Below, piece by piece: positions 1-7,029 of a DNA stretch of 55,389 nt (within the stretch, counting starts at the first letter, position 1; each line of letters begins with the position of its first letter). Position numbers and translations under genes: made by a program. The stretch is from the IMG/VR virus record IMGVR_UViG_3300046811_000055, positions 1-55,389 of that record. One strand, 5' to 3'. The DNA comes from a virus. The notes beneath the pieces were generated by a model. The model did not search any database. It had not been told where the DNA came from and saw only the letters and a program-made list of their open reading frames with translations.

Positions 1-42
1 GGAAACGGTGACGGGGGCATCCTGGTCCCGGTAATCTACGCT

Positions 43-132
43 AAACGGACATCCCCCCCATTCCGGACAGACATAGAGGTCAAACCGGACATTGGGTACA
101 TACTAACCGGACATGGTAGTCATAACGGACAT
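43..132. repeat. Five-copy CGGACA(T) iteron-like array
   Basis: Five same-orientation copies of CGGACAT (the second ends in G) start at 46, 64, 86, 108 and 126, so the spacings are 18, 22, 22 and 18 nt. The flanks are A-rich (consensus AA(C)CGGACAT). The array lies in the non-coding left end after the HNH gene stop. Regular spacing near two helical turns is typical of binding arrays for replication, partition or transfer proteins. The ligand is unknown. Confidence 0.75.
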
Positions 133-138
133 ATGTAC

Positions 139-498
139 TCACCATTCACGGCTTACGCCCTCTACATCCCATGTGTCCGATTCGATCATTGACCGACCGA
201 CTCGACCATGCGTACGCACGGTCGCACCATCACGGGCGTTGCACCTCAGGTGCTCAGGCCTCAGCTCTGCGTCTGTGTAGCGCTTGCCATCAGTACGCCA
301 AGCAACAGGCAACTCAGGTGGGTGACCACAGGTGATGCGCATCGGATGGTGTGGCACGTCCCACGTATCAGGGGAGAACTGTCCACCGCATCTACCGCAT
401 GGTTCGCCCTGCTTGCCACGCATACGCACACGCTCTGCCTGTGCCCTGTTCACGCTGCCATTGCGGTAGCGGTTGTACTGCTGGCCTCTACCTGCCAT
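139..498 (-). CDS. HNH endonuclease
   Basis: The 119-aa product has an HNH-type metal fold: Cys34-x2-Cys37, His50-His51, Cys57, then the motif RPEHLRCNARDG at 80-91 (His83, Cys86, Asn87), which matches the second half of small phage HNH nucleases. Such proteins often assist terminase at the packaging site, but here the gene lies at the genome end opposite terminase. I chose the ATG at 498, 4 nt after the upstream stop and behind a GGGGG-rich ribosome site. A longer upstream reading would overlap the previous gene heavily and is low-complexity. Confidence 0.8.
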   Translation of the reverse strand: MAGRGQQYNRYRNGSVNRAQAERVRMRGKQGEPCGRCGGQFSPDTWDVPHHPMRITCGHPPELPVAWRTDGKRYTDAELRPEHLRCNARDGATVRTHGRVGRSMIESDTWDVEGVSREW

Positions 499-502
499 GG
501 CC

Positions 503-1021
503 CTACCCCCGTACCCCGTACCCCTGGCCCCGTATGCCCCTACGCCCACCCCGTAGGTCCTCCCAGGTGGTGGCCCCGGTGCCTGCGTACCAGGCCCCAT
601 TCACCTCCGTAGATTCCCCGCCTTGGGGGATGTCCATATCCGAAGGGGTGGGGTCCTTCCGCATGCCCCCCTCATAACGGGCCTTATGCCAAGCAAGATT
701 GGCACGCAACTCGTAAGCGTCCCGATCGGCAAGAACGCGCTGATCGAAGGTGTAGTACTCCCGTCCGTCGACGGTGATGGTCGGCTCACGCTTGCCCGTG
801 TCGATTCCCGGCGGGATGTAGCCACCGCTGCTCACCTGCTCGCGCCGGCCGCAGTCATACCTGACGTGGTGGTCAGCGGCCCAGAACGCGTTGTGCCACT
901 CGGTCAGGCTTTCTTTCCAGATCGAGCCGTCTGCGCACTCGTGACGAGCAATCCAGTTCCGCTCCATCCACGGGTGCATCGGTGCCGCGAAGTACCGCTT
1001 GGTTACCAGCGCCTTGCTCAT
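503..1021 (-). CDS. Hypothetical protein, 172 aa
   Basis: I do not recognise the family. The protein is rich in His, Trp and Tyr in its first half and has a Gly/Arg-rich tail (the last 15 residues are mostly Gly and Arg), a plausible nucleic-acid-binding tail. The ATG at 1021 overlaps the stop of the preceding gene as ATGA, which fixes the start. It belongs to the run of genes ending with the HNH nuclease. Confidence 0.75.
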   Translation of the reverse strand: MSKALVTKRYFAAPMHPWMERNWIARHECADGSIWKESLTEWHNAFWAADHHVRYDCGRREQVSSGGYIPPGIDTGKREPTITVDGREYYTFDQRVLADRDAYELRANLAWHKARYEGGMRKDPTPSDMDIPQGGESTEVNGAWYAGTGATTWEDLRGGRRGIRGQGYGVRG

Positions 1022-1209
1022 CGCCCTAGCCCTTCCGTGATCACTACGTCCAGATACTCGCTGGCCTTGTCCTCGGTCATCGTCTTGGACAACTCGACGT
1101 CGGTCATCCCATCGGTCAGGCGGCATTCGCTGGTTTCGTGCCCGAACGGCCCACCACGCAGGTCGCCACAGTTCGAGCAGTGCGGGTTGCGCCTGCCGTA
1201 GCTCGTCAT
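1018..1209 (-). CDS. Small zinc-knuckle-like protein, 63 aa
   Basis: Residues 10-28 carry Cys-x2-Cys-x9-His-x4-Cys, a spacing close to a zinc knuckle. The rest is charged and probably helical. Start and stop are both 4-nt overlaps with the neighbours (ATGA at 1206-1209 and 1018-1021), so the gene is translationally coupled on both sides. Function unknown; zinc and nucleic-acid binding is an inference from the motif. Confidence 0.7.
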   Translation of the reverse strand: MTSYGRRNPHCSNCGDLRGGPFGHETSECRLTDGMTDVELSKTMTEDKASEYLDVVITEGLGR

Positions 1210-1652
1210 CGCCCGTCCAGCCTTTCGGTCCATGACGCTTCGGTTGCGTGCCTGACCCACATCGTGTGCAGGGATCGGATCTCGGTGCGGGTGACGCCGT
1301 TCCACAGGAACCACATATCGAGCATCGTCTGGGCTGCCTCAGCGGTCCCGCTGTAGCTCGCCGCGGTGTAGCCACAGGCCACCTGAACCCAGGCGTTGCG
1401 CCGTACGGGGTCGCCGGCCACGTCCCGGTTGCTGCACCGCTCGATCATCCATGCGTACCGCGCGTGCTCCGGGGCGATTTCCATACCCGGGGGATTGGTC
1501 GAATGGATGGCCGCCACGAACGCGTCCACCGAGTGGTCGGTGATGCCCTCGTGCCCCTGCCACTCCGGGATCACCGGGATGCCGTCGGTGGTGTCGCCCT
1601 TCCACCGCAACCCGCCGCGTCTCTCGGGGTTGTCCTCGTGATGCTTGCCCAT
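1206..1652 (-). CDS. Hypothetical protein, 148 aa
   Basis: No family is recognised. The sequence is soluble-looking with a Trp-rich C-terminal half and no membrane segment. It is the first gene downstream of the 1,653-1,822 spacer with its paired palindromes, so its expression may depend on read-through from the ATPase gene or on a promoter in that AT-rich spacer. Confidence 0.7.
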   Translation of the reverse strand: MGKHHEDNPERRGGLRWKGDTTDGIPVIPEWQGHEGITDHSVDAFVAAIHSTNPPGMEIAPEHARYAWMIERCSNRDVAGDPVRRNAWVQVACGYTAASYSGTAEAAQTMLDMWFLWNGVTRTEIRSLHTMWVRHATEASWTERLDGR

Positions 1653-1672
1653 GGCTACCTTTCCGAAAGATT

Positions 1673-1824
1673 GAGGGGTGGACAGGTGGACAGATGTCCA
1701 CCCCTCACTAGAGTTGCCTCGGGTGCAGGAAAGTCATTTTTTGTTGTTGTACTGGGGTTTTCTACAGAGCGTCGTTGAGATATTTTCCGGGAGGGGTGGA
1801 CAAACGTCCACCTGTCCACCCCTC
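1673..1824. repeat. Pair of mirror-image palindromes, GAGGGGTGGACA arms
   Basis: Two 34-bp palindromes lie at 1673-1706 and 1791-1824. Each has identical 12-bp arms (GAGGGGTGGACA / TGTCCACCCCTC) and a 10-nt loop. The loops are close reverse complements of each other (GGTGGACAGA and, reversed, GGTGGACGTT), so the whole forms a larger inverted repeat around an AT-rich core (about 1730-1790, with a T-run). The second palindrome overlaps the stop codon of the helicase/primase-like gene. Layout suggests a replication origin or operator; which is unknown. Confidence 0.75.
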
Positions 1825-3199
1825 ATACCAACCGATATCGGATTCGTTCCCTGCCGTGGTATTCATCCTTTTCTTGGAGCACCTCACCCGCACGAATCAG
1901 GGCCGTGATCGCGGGCTCCCAGTGGTCCCGCTCGGTCGACCGCAACGAGCCCCGCAGATGGCCGTGCACCATCGGCCCAGAGGCCAACTTGCCCCGGATC
2001 CGGCTGCTCAGTTTCTTCACGGCCACCTCGTCCACGTGCTCGGTGACGATCACGGTGCGCTCGGCCTCTTGCAGGGCCTTGCCCACGTTCTCCTTCTGCG
2101 ACTCCGCACGGAGCGCCTGGGCGCACATGGCACGTGTGCGGTCGCTCACCGTCATGATTACGCCCGAAAGTGCCCAGTCGTCATCGGTGACCTCTGTTCG
2201 GCCGTCAAGGATCGCCAATCCGGCGGCCACCTTCTCCCTGGTCAGCATCGAATGGCTGTCCACGGGCGGGGCCTCACCCCGGGCGCCCATCCGGCGACCG
2301 GCCTTGATCGACTCCTTGACGTAGGCCGGTAGGGGCACCGTGATCGGGCTGAACGGGCCTGTGAACGATTTGAACTCCGGCTTGGTCCACCGCCATGCGG
2401 GAGGCTCGTCCGGCTCGCTCTCGGGCGTCTCAGGGTCGACGGTGGGCATGTAGATGAACCGTTGCGGTGTGCCACCGGCCCGATCGTTGAGCAGGACGCC
2501 GGATCGGGTGGGCTGCATGCCGGCCACCAGGCAGAGCCGGTACTTGTGGGCTCCGACGATGCGCGTCGTCTCGTTGTTGGCGTTGCTGAATCCGAGCGTC
2601 TGGCCCATGGCGCCCTGACGGAGCATCGGCAGGATCGTGCTGCCCTGCCGGCCACTGATGGCCCCGAGTGTGTCCACCTCGCCGATGAACACCAGGGCGG
2701 AGGTCTCGTACTGGCACATTTCCTTGGCCTTGGCGTCCCAGCGCACGAACAGTGCCGACAGACCCTCGCCCGTGCCTAGCGGTTTGTCGTCGCGATCCTC
2801 GCCGTAGTCGAGGGCATCGCCGGCCGCCGCATTCGCCGCATCCTTGCCCGATCCCGACGGTCCTGATAGCGCCACGAAGAGGTTGAGAGAAGCTCTGCCG
2901 CCTGTAAGCGGAGGGAGTTGGACCTGTGGCGACACCGTGACGAGCACTCGTGCCAGAACGCAACCGAGCAGCGCCCACGGCGCAACGATGCGGGCGCGAG
3001 CGAAGGTATGGACGTGTTCGAGGACGGGCCTTGATTTCCAGAACGTCTCTTCGGTGATGCCGTGATCTCTCTCCTCCTCACTGACCGACGAGTGCCATTC
3101 CGGCGACTCGAAATCATCGGACCCGAATTCGTCATCTGGCTCGTCAACGCAGACCTCGCCGTTTTCCCCGACTGCGCCCTGCCAGAGATCGGCATTCAC
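1823..3199 (-). CDS. Helicase/primase-type P-loop ATPase
   Basis: The 458-aa product has a Walker A (GPSGSGKD, about residues 113-120) and a Walker B-like strand (ALVFIGEVD, about 168-176). Its overall pattern resembles the DUF3987/RepA-like helicase half of actinobacterial primase-helicase proteins. A prim-pol domain is missing; the N-terminus is a short acidic region. It probably acts in replication initiation or unwinding. The start is a GTG at 3199 forming GTGA with the upstream stop, behind AAGAAGG. Downstream lies the paired-palindrome region, a fitting target. Confidence 0.8.
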   Translation of the reverse strand: MNADLWQGAVGENGEVCVDEPDDEFGSDDFESPEWHSSVSEEERDHGITEETFWKSRPVLEHVHTFARARIVAPWALLGCVLARVLVTVSPQVQLPPLTGGRASLNLFVALSGPSGSGKDAANAAAGDALDYGEDRDDKPLGTGEGLSALFVRWDAKAKEMCQYETSALVFIGEVDTLGAISGRQGSTILPMLRQGAMGQTLGFSNANNETTRIVGAHKYRLCLVAGMQPTRSGVLLNDRAGGTPQRFIYMPTVDPETPESEPDEPPAWRWTKPEFKSFTGPFSPITVPLPAYVKESIKAGRRMGARGEAPPVDSHSMLTREKVAAGLAILDGRTEVTDDDWALSGVIMTVSDRTRAMCAQALRAESQKENVGKALQEAERTVIVTEHVDEVAVKKLSSRIRGKLASGPMVHGHLRGSLRSTERDHWEPAITALIRAGEVLQEKDEYHGRERIRYRLV

Positions 3200-3405
3200 G
3201 CGCCCTTCTTGCCGAATACCAGCCCGAGAATTCCACGCGCCGCCCACGGCTGAACCGTCGGCAATAGGGATTCGAGATCAGCGTCGGGCGGTATGCATAT
3301 CCACCCCCGCTCGATCAGGTAGGCAGCCCGCCGATGCTGAGCGGCCAGTTGAGCCGCTCGCGTGGCCTTCTGCTGGCCCGTGAGTTCCGCAACGTTCGTT
3401 TCCAT
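3196..3405 (-). CDS. Small protein upstream of the ATPase, 69 aa
   Basis: The ATG at 3405 has a clear GGAGG ribosome site. Residues 20-36 (Ala-rich, then RGWICIPP) vaguely resemble the opening of prim-pol domains (a helix followed by GW..fP), so this could be a remnant or detached leader of the replication protein. That is speculative. It is the first gene after the terminator at 3467-3503, so a promoter probably lies in 3406-3466. Confidence 0.65.
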   Translation of the reverse strand: METNVAELTGQQKATRAAQLAAQHRRAAYLIERGWICIPPDADLESLLPTVQPWAARGILGLVFGKKGA

Positions 3406-3439
3406 GACGCCTCCAAAGTCGCAGGTCAGTCACGATATC

Positions 3440-3450
3440 ACGGATTCCGT
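3440..3450. promoter_or_regulatory. Palindrome ACGGATTCCGT, candidate operator
   Basis: An 11-bp perfect palindrome (odd centre base) lies between the terminator and the start of the 69-aa gene, the interval where a promoter for the replication operon is expected. No convincing -10/-35 pair was identified, so this is only a candidate operator. Confidence 0.35.
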
Positions 3451-3466
3451 AACTCCTGACCGAAGC

Positions 3467-3503
3467 AAAACGACCCCGGACGCCGCGAGGGCATCCGGGG
3501 TCG
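3467..3503 (-). terminator. Rho-independent terminator
   Basis: In the minus-strand transcript a 13-bp stem (CGACCCCGGATGC pairing with GCGTCCGGGGTCG, one G-U) with a 7-nt loop is followed by TTTTGCTT. It lies directly after the small membrane-protein gene and separates the WhiB-side operon from the replication operon. Confidence 0.85.
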
Positions 3504-3516
3504 GTCGAACGAGGTC

Positions 3517-3648
3517 CTACAGGAAGTGCATCAGCGCGAACCCCGCACCGAAGAAAACGGGCAGTGCCAGGAATGCGAGCGCAATAACGATGCTGTGCCC
3601 GCACTTGGTGCCACTACCGATAGTGCCATTCCATCCGTCGTCGCCCAT
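3517..3648 (-). CDS. Small membrane protein, 43 aa
   Basis: The protein has a short polar N-terminus (MGDDGWNGTIGSG) followed by one hydrophobic helix (about residues 19-42, IVIALAFLALPVFFGAG). The ATG forms TAATG with the upstream stop and has GGAGG 8-9 nt upstream. It is the last gene before the terminator at 3467-3503. Function unknown. Confidence 0.7.
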   Translation of the reverse strand: MGDDGWNGTIGSGTKCGHSIVIALAFLALPVFFGAGFALMHFL

Positions 3649-4004
3649 TACCAAGCCTCCACTGGTCCGCCGAAATACTCCGGTCCCGCATTGGTGAATT
3701 CATCCACCGCCCGCTGCATTTCCGTGCGTCCCGGTCGCACGGCCTGCCTTACCGCCCTTTCGGCAACGGGCTTCCAGTCGTCTTCCATCTCTCGTTCCAG
3801 CTCGGCGCGACCACGCTTGAGGCCTGATTGCAGCCCTGCGTTATAGGCCTCAAGTGTGATCGCCTTGAGCGCGTCCCGGATGGCCGCCGTGTCCGCCTGA
3901 GCGATCGCTCCCGCCCGACTGGAGTCCGGCAGGTGCGCGTACGCCTTCTGGATCAGCGCCACCGCGATCATCTCGGCCGCCTCATCGATCACCGATCCCG
4001 CCAC
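3648..4004 (-). CDS. Hypothetical protein, 118 aa
   Basis: A mainly helical, charged protein; the middle (residues 40-85) is rich in Ala, Glu, Lys and Arg and may form a coiled coil. Start is GTG at 4004. No family recognised. It lies in the operon with WhiB and the methyltransferase. Confidence 0.65.
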   Translation of the reverse strand: MAGSVIDEAAEMIAVALIQKAYAHLPDSSRAGAIAQADTAAIRDALKAITLEAYNAGLQSGLKRGRAELEREMEDDWKPVAERAVRQAVRPGRTEMQRAVDEFTNAGPEYFGGPVEAW

Positions 4005-4231
4005 GTACTGCCCATCGTCCGCACCGAGGCAGGCCCGCGCAGCCTAGGCCTGACCAGTGGTCGCGCCTCCAGCCTCGCCGGCTCGAACTCCGGCGGCCGG
4101 TCGAACAGGCAGTCCCCGTAGTGTCCGTAGATCCGGTGGCAGATCTGCCCGTTCTCGTGCTGCACGTGGGTCGATTCGCCGTCCTCGACCCCGTCCCGCC
4201 GATGCTGCATGCATTCCGGGAACTCGCTCAC
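3989..4231 (-). CDS. Hypothetical Cys/His protein, 80 aa
   Basis: Cys7, His10 and a central His/Cys group (QHENGQICHRIYGHYGDC) suggest metal binding. The ATG at 4231 forms ATGA with the upstream stop, and the gene overlaps the next start by 16 nt. Function unknown. Confidence 0.6.
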   Translation of the reverse strand: MSEFPECMQHRRDGVEDGESTHVQHENGQICHRIYGHYGDCLFDRPPEFEPARLEARPLVRPRLRGPASVRTMGSTWRDR

Positions 4232-4428
4232 TCCGACGTCCTTTCCATGAGAACCCGCGGGTTGATCGAGTCCGACGTATCCGTGGTGACCTTGACCCCG
4301 GTCGGTGGGGCCAGCGCCCCGGCCACGCCCTTGAGTTGCGCCTCTGCCATCCGGGCGACCGCCGAGTCCGTGGTCTCGATCTCCAGCACGATCCGGTACC
4401 GGCGCCGGTACACGTTTGCCATCCCCAT
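4228..4428 (-). CDS. Hypothetical protein, 66 aa
   Basis: The start ATG at 4428 follows the WhiB-like stop by 1 nt and has AGGAGG 9 nt upstream; a second ATG lies two codons on. The chain is a compact alpha/beta-looking small protein with an Arg-rich N-terminus (YRRRYRIVLEIE). No family recognised. Confidence 0.6.
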   Translation of the reverse strand: MGMANVYRRRYRIVLEIETTDSAVARMAEAQLKGVAGALAPPTGVKVTTDTSDSINPRVLMERTSE

Positions 4429-4429
4429 C

Positions 4430-4885
4430 TCAGCCAGCCTCCTGTCGAGCTCGAACGGCATCCCGCTCACGGCGCGCCTTGCGGTTGGCGGCATCCGCGC
4501 ACTTCTGAGCGTGGTACTTCCGGCTCCGACGCTCGCCACCGCCGACCGTGAATTCCTCCGTGCAGTCGAGCCCCGCACAGACGCGGGTTTCGATCGATCC
4601 CTGATTGAGATGCTCACCGCCCGACCGCGCCCGCCGATGCCAGGCCCACACGGTCTTGGGGCCGCTCTTGTCACCCCACACTCGCCCGGCGTACAACCCT
4701 GCCTCGCACCTCTTGCCTGCGAACTTCTCCTCCGCCTGCTCGAAGCACTGGCGCTTCACCGGGCACGCATGGCAGATCACCAGGGCCTTGACGTGCTGCT
4801 CAAGGCTCGCGTCGATCGCCCACAGTCCCGGGTCGACCCCGGTCCCCCATCGGCACGCCTTCCGGTACTCCCACTCGCCTCTCAT
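4430..4885 (-). CDS. WhiB-family iron-sulfur transcription regulator
   Basis: The 151-aa product has the WhiB cysteine set Cys11, Cys38-x2-Cys41-x5-Cys47, which ligates a [4Fe-4S] cluster, followed by the turn GLYAGRVWGD (63-72), close to the family G-(V/I)-W-G-G. Unusually it has about 75 extra C-terminal residues with a second Cys pattern (CAGLDC, later KYHAQKC) resembling a small zinc finger and a basic tail. Actinophage WhiB proteins modulate host sigma-factor transcription. Start ATG at 4885 is in ATGA overlap with the methyltransferase. Confidence 0.88.
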   Translation of the reverse strand: MRGEWEYRKACRWGTGVDPGLWAIDASLEQHVKALVICHACPVKRQCFEQAEEKFAGKRCEAGLYAGRVWGDKSGPKTVWAWHRRARSGGEHLNQGSIETRVCAGLDCTEEFTVGGGERRSRKYHAQKCADAANRKARRERDAVRARQEAG

Positions 4886-5875
4886 CGCTCGCCCTCCGTC
4901 CGCTCCAGCAGGCACCGGATAGCGGCTTCCGCCTGCTGCGGAACCACCCCGTTACCCAGCATCTTCAGTTGCTCGTTCGTGCTGATTCCGGGTACGTCCG
5001 TGACCCACCCGTCCGGCAGGCCGTTCATCCATTCGACAAACCGCGGCGCGGGCTTCGGCTGACCGTTCACTCCTGGAACGGTCCGGAACGGAGCGGATCG
5101 GCCTATGACCGATTCCCATCGGTCGATTGCCGGTCCGTAAATTCCCCATCCAGCGAGGTCAGCACCGTCCGTAGGTCCGGACCTCCCGTCCCGTGCCTTC
5201 CCGCTCCGTTCGTGTCTGACGTTCTCGGCGATGGCAGTAGTGCCAGTACTTGAGCCAGCGACGGCCTGTATCCCTCGCCGCTCCACGCCGCCCGCGTGGC
5301 TTGAGGCGTTGGCAGTAGGCCACGCGAGCACGAATACACGGAACCGTCCGTGGGCGGCTCCCACCCCGGACGCCGGTAGACCGATCCACTCCGCATCGAA
5401 CCCGAGGTCGGCCAAGTCCCCAAGAACGGCGCCGAGTGCTCGCAGAACAACTCGCTTTGACTCGTCACCCAGACACCCCGTGCACCATCCCAGCTGATGA
5501 GCGGGATGGCTTGCCTCCGTGCTGAGTAGTCCGCGGACATTCTCGATCACCACCAGTTCCGGCCGTAGGGCCTTGATCCCTCGCGCGAACTCCGACCACA
5601 ATCCCGAGCGCGTTCCTGGCTTCAGCCCGGGCCATCAGGCCGGCGGCCGATAGATCCGTGCACGGAAATCCGCCGCACATGATCTCCGGCCGCTCGACCG
5701 TGCTCCAGTCGACCTTGCTCACGTCCCCCAGGTTCGGAACGCCCGGCCACCGCGCTTCCAGCACCGTGCACGCCGCAGGCTCGATCTCGCTGTGCCATGC
5801 CGCCTTGGCCCCGAACACGGCCTCCACCGCCCGATCGAGACCGCCGTAGCCCGAGAAGAGCGACCCGTACCTCAC
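4882..5875 (-). CDS. C5-cytosine DNA methyltransferase, apparent frameshift
   Basis: The N-terminal half (from GTG 5875) carries the SAM-binding motif I (SLFSGYGGLD) and motif IV with catalytic Cys (GGFPCTDLSAAG). The C-terminal half carries the ENV motif (VVIENVRGLL) and motif X (LGNGVVPQQ). The halves are in different frames. Skipping one base in the CCCGGGC run at about 5624-5632 rejoins them as SAAGLMA-GLKPGTRSGLWSEF, a normal family sequence. This is a +1 shift: an indel, an assembly error, or programmed frameshifting. Function as a protective or epigenetic methylase is inferred; no partner restriction enzyme is seen. Confidence 0.8.
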
Positions 5876-6609
5876 GCCGGCTCGCTCGCACCGTTCGTGC
5901 GCGCGTCCTTCTCCCGCTCCAACCCGTCGATCACCACGTTCGCCGTAGCGGGCGTCAGTTCCTTGAATGACGTCACGGCGTGCTGCCCGCCCGCGGTCAG
6001 GATCCGGTTGACCCACTGCCCGCGGTCGATGTCGGACACCCCGAGTTCCTTGAGCAACGCGAATATCTGCCCCTGCTGCGGGCGCGTCATGGTCTCAGGC
6101 TCGCCCGGTAGCGGCATCCCGGCCACCGCATCCGGATCAGCCGGTGCCGTCTTGGCCGCGGGCTTCCGCCGCACGGTCGCTCCGACCGGCTTGCCCTCCG
6201 CATCCTCTTCCTTGTCCGGCGTCAGCCCGACCACCGCGCACAGCGCATACCGCCGTGCGTACGTGATCGCCGCCCCCAGTGCCTGAGGCTTGTTGTCCCC
6301 GAAGATCGGATACGTGCCCGTGCGCTGCTGCGGGCTCTCGGAGGTGTGCGAGATGTGCGTCAGTTCGTACCGCAGTACGGGCTTGCTGTCGTCAATGTCC
6401 GGCTGGCACGACCACATGAACCCGAACTTGGCCAGCACCGGGTACACCGCGTCGGTCACCGTCTTGAGGTTCGCGTAGTGCATGATCCCGCGATTACCGG
6501 CATCCGCCTCGCTCGTCTTCTTGACCTCGGGCAACTCCTGCTGCATGGCGAAGAACGCAGCGACGAACGAGGGGTACGCCGCAGCCTGATGTTGCGTGTT
6601 CTCGCTCAT
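5872..6609 (-). CDS. erf: ERF-family single-strand annealing protein
   Basis: The 245-aa product contains the ERF signature around ALGAAITYARRYALCAVVGL followed by an acidic DKEEDAEG stretch, typical of phage Erf recombinases that anneal single strands. The C-terminal 90 residues are variable and probably hold a protein-interaction domain. It sits beside a RecB-like exonuclease and a resolvase-like nuclease, forming a recombination set. ATG at 6609; the stop forms GTGA with the methyltransferase start. Confidence 0.9.
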   Translation of the reverse strand: MSENTQHQAAAYPSFVAAFFAMQQELPEVKKTSEADAGNRGIMHYANLKTVTDAVYPVLAKFGFMWSCQPDIDDSKPVLRYELTHISHTSESPQQRTGTYPIFGDNKPQALGAAITYARRYALCAVVGLTPDKEEDAEGKPVGATVRRKPAAKTAPADPDAVAGMPLPGEPETMTRPQQGQIFALLKELGVSDIDRGQWVNRILTAGGQHAVTSFKELTPATANVVIDGLEREKDARTNGASEPA

Positions 6610-6809
6610 CAGAGGCTCGATCCGCAGGTCAGATTGATGACGTATTTCACCGAGTCGACCGCCTCGCCGTACACCTCATATGAGGTTTGAGCGATCTCCA
6701 GTTCGTTCTTCAGGGCGTCGCGCCGCTCGCGCGCGCTTTCGAACTGTTCCACCAGGTAGACCAGGCGATCGCTCGCCGCCTGTGGGATCTCCTGCATCGC
6801 ATCAGCCAT
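6609..6809 (-). CDS. Small coiled-coil protein A, 66 aa
   Basis: A heptad-like helix spans residues 14-50. It is clearly related to the next upstream protein: both have FE(S/E)AR-(E/D)RRD, a Tyr-(E)-Tyr-rich segment and an (A/S)(I/V)xxxIN ending, so the two genes look like a tandem duplication. They lie between the recombinase and the exonuclease, but a role as accessory factors is only a guess. Confidence 0.65.
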   Translation of the reverse strand: MADAMQEIPQAASDRLVYLVEQFESARERRDALKNELEIAQTSYEVYGEAVDSVKYVINLTCGSSL

Positions 6810-7029
6810 TCGGCACGCTCCGATTCATTCGCTCGAGCTGGGCAACCGCCCCCGGGGCAACTGCGTTGAGGATGAAGTCGATCGCCGCGAGAGCCTCGCT
6901 CGTCAGTTCGTACTCGTACTGCGCTCGGTCTAGTTCGGCCTGAGCCCTGTCGCGTCGGTCCCTGGCTTCCTCGAATTTCACCCTGAACCGTTCGCGCCGT
7001 CGTGCAACGCCATCGGGAAACGGATCCAT
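6802..7029 (-). CDS. Small coiled-coil protein B, 75 aa
   Basis: Paralogue of the 66-aa neighbour, sharing the FEEARDRRD helix and the closing AAIDFILN segment. The ATG at 7029 forms TGATG with the exonuclease stop, and the gene overlaps the next one by 8 nt. Function unknown. Confidence 0.65.
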   Translation of the reverse strand: MDPFPDGVARRRERFRVKFEEARDRRDRAQAELDRAQYEYELTSEALAAIDFILNAVAPGAVAQLERMNRSVPNG

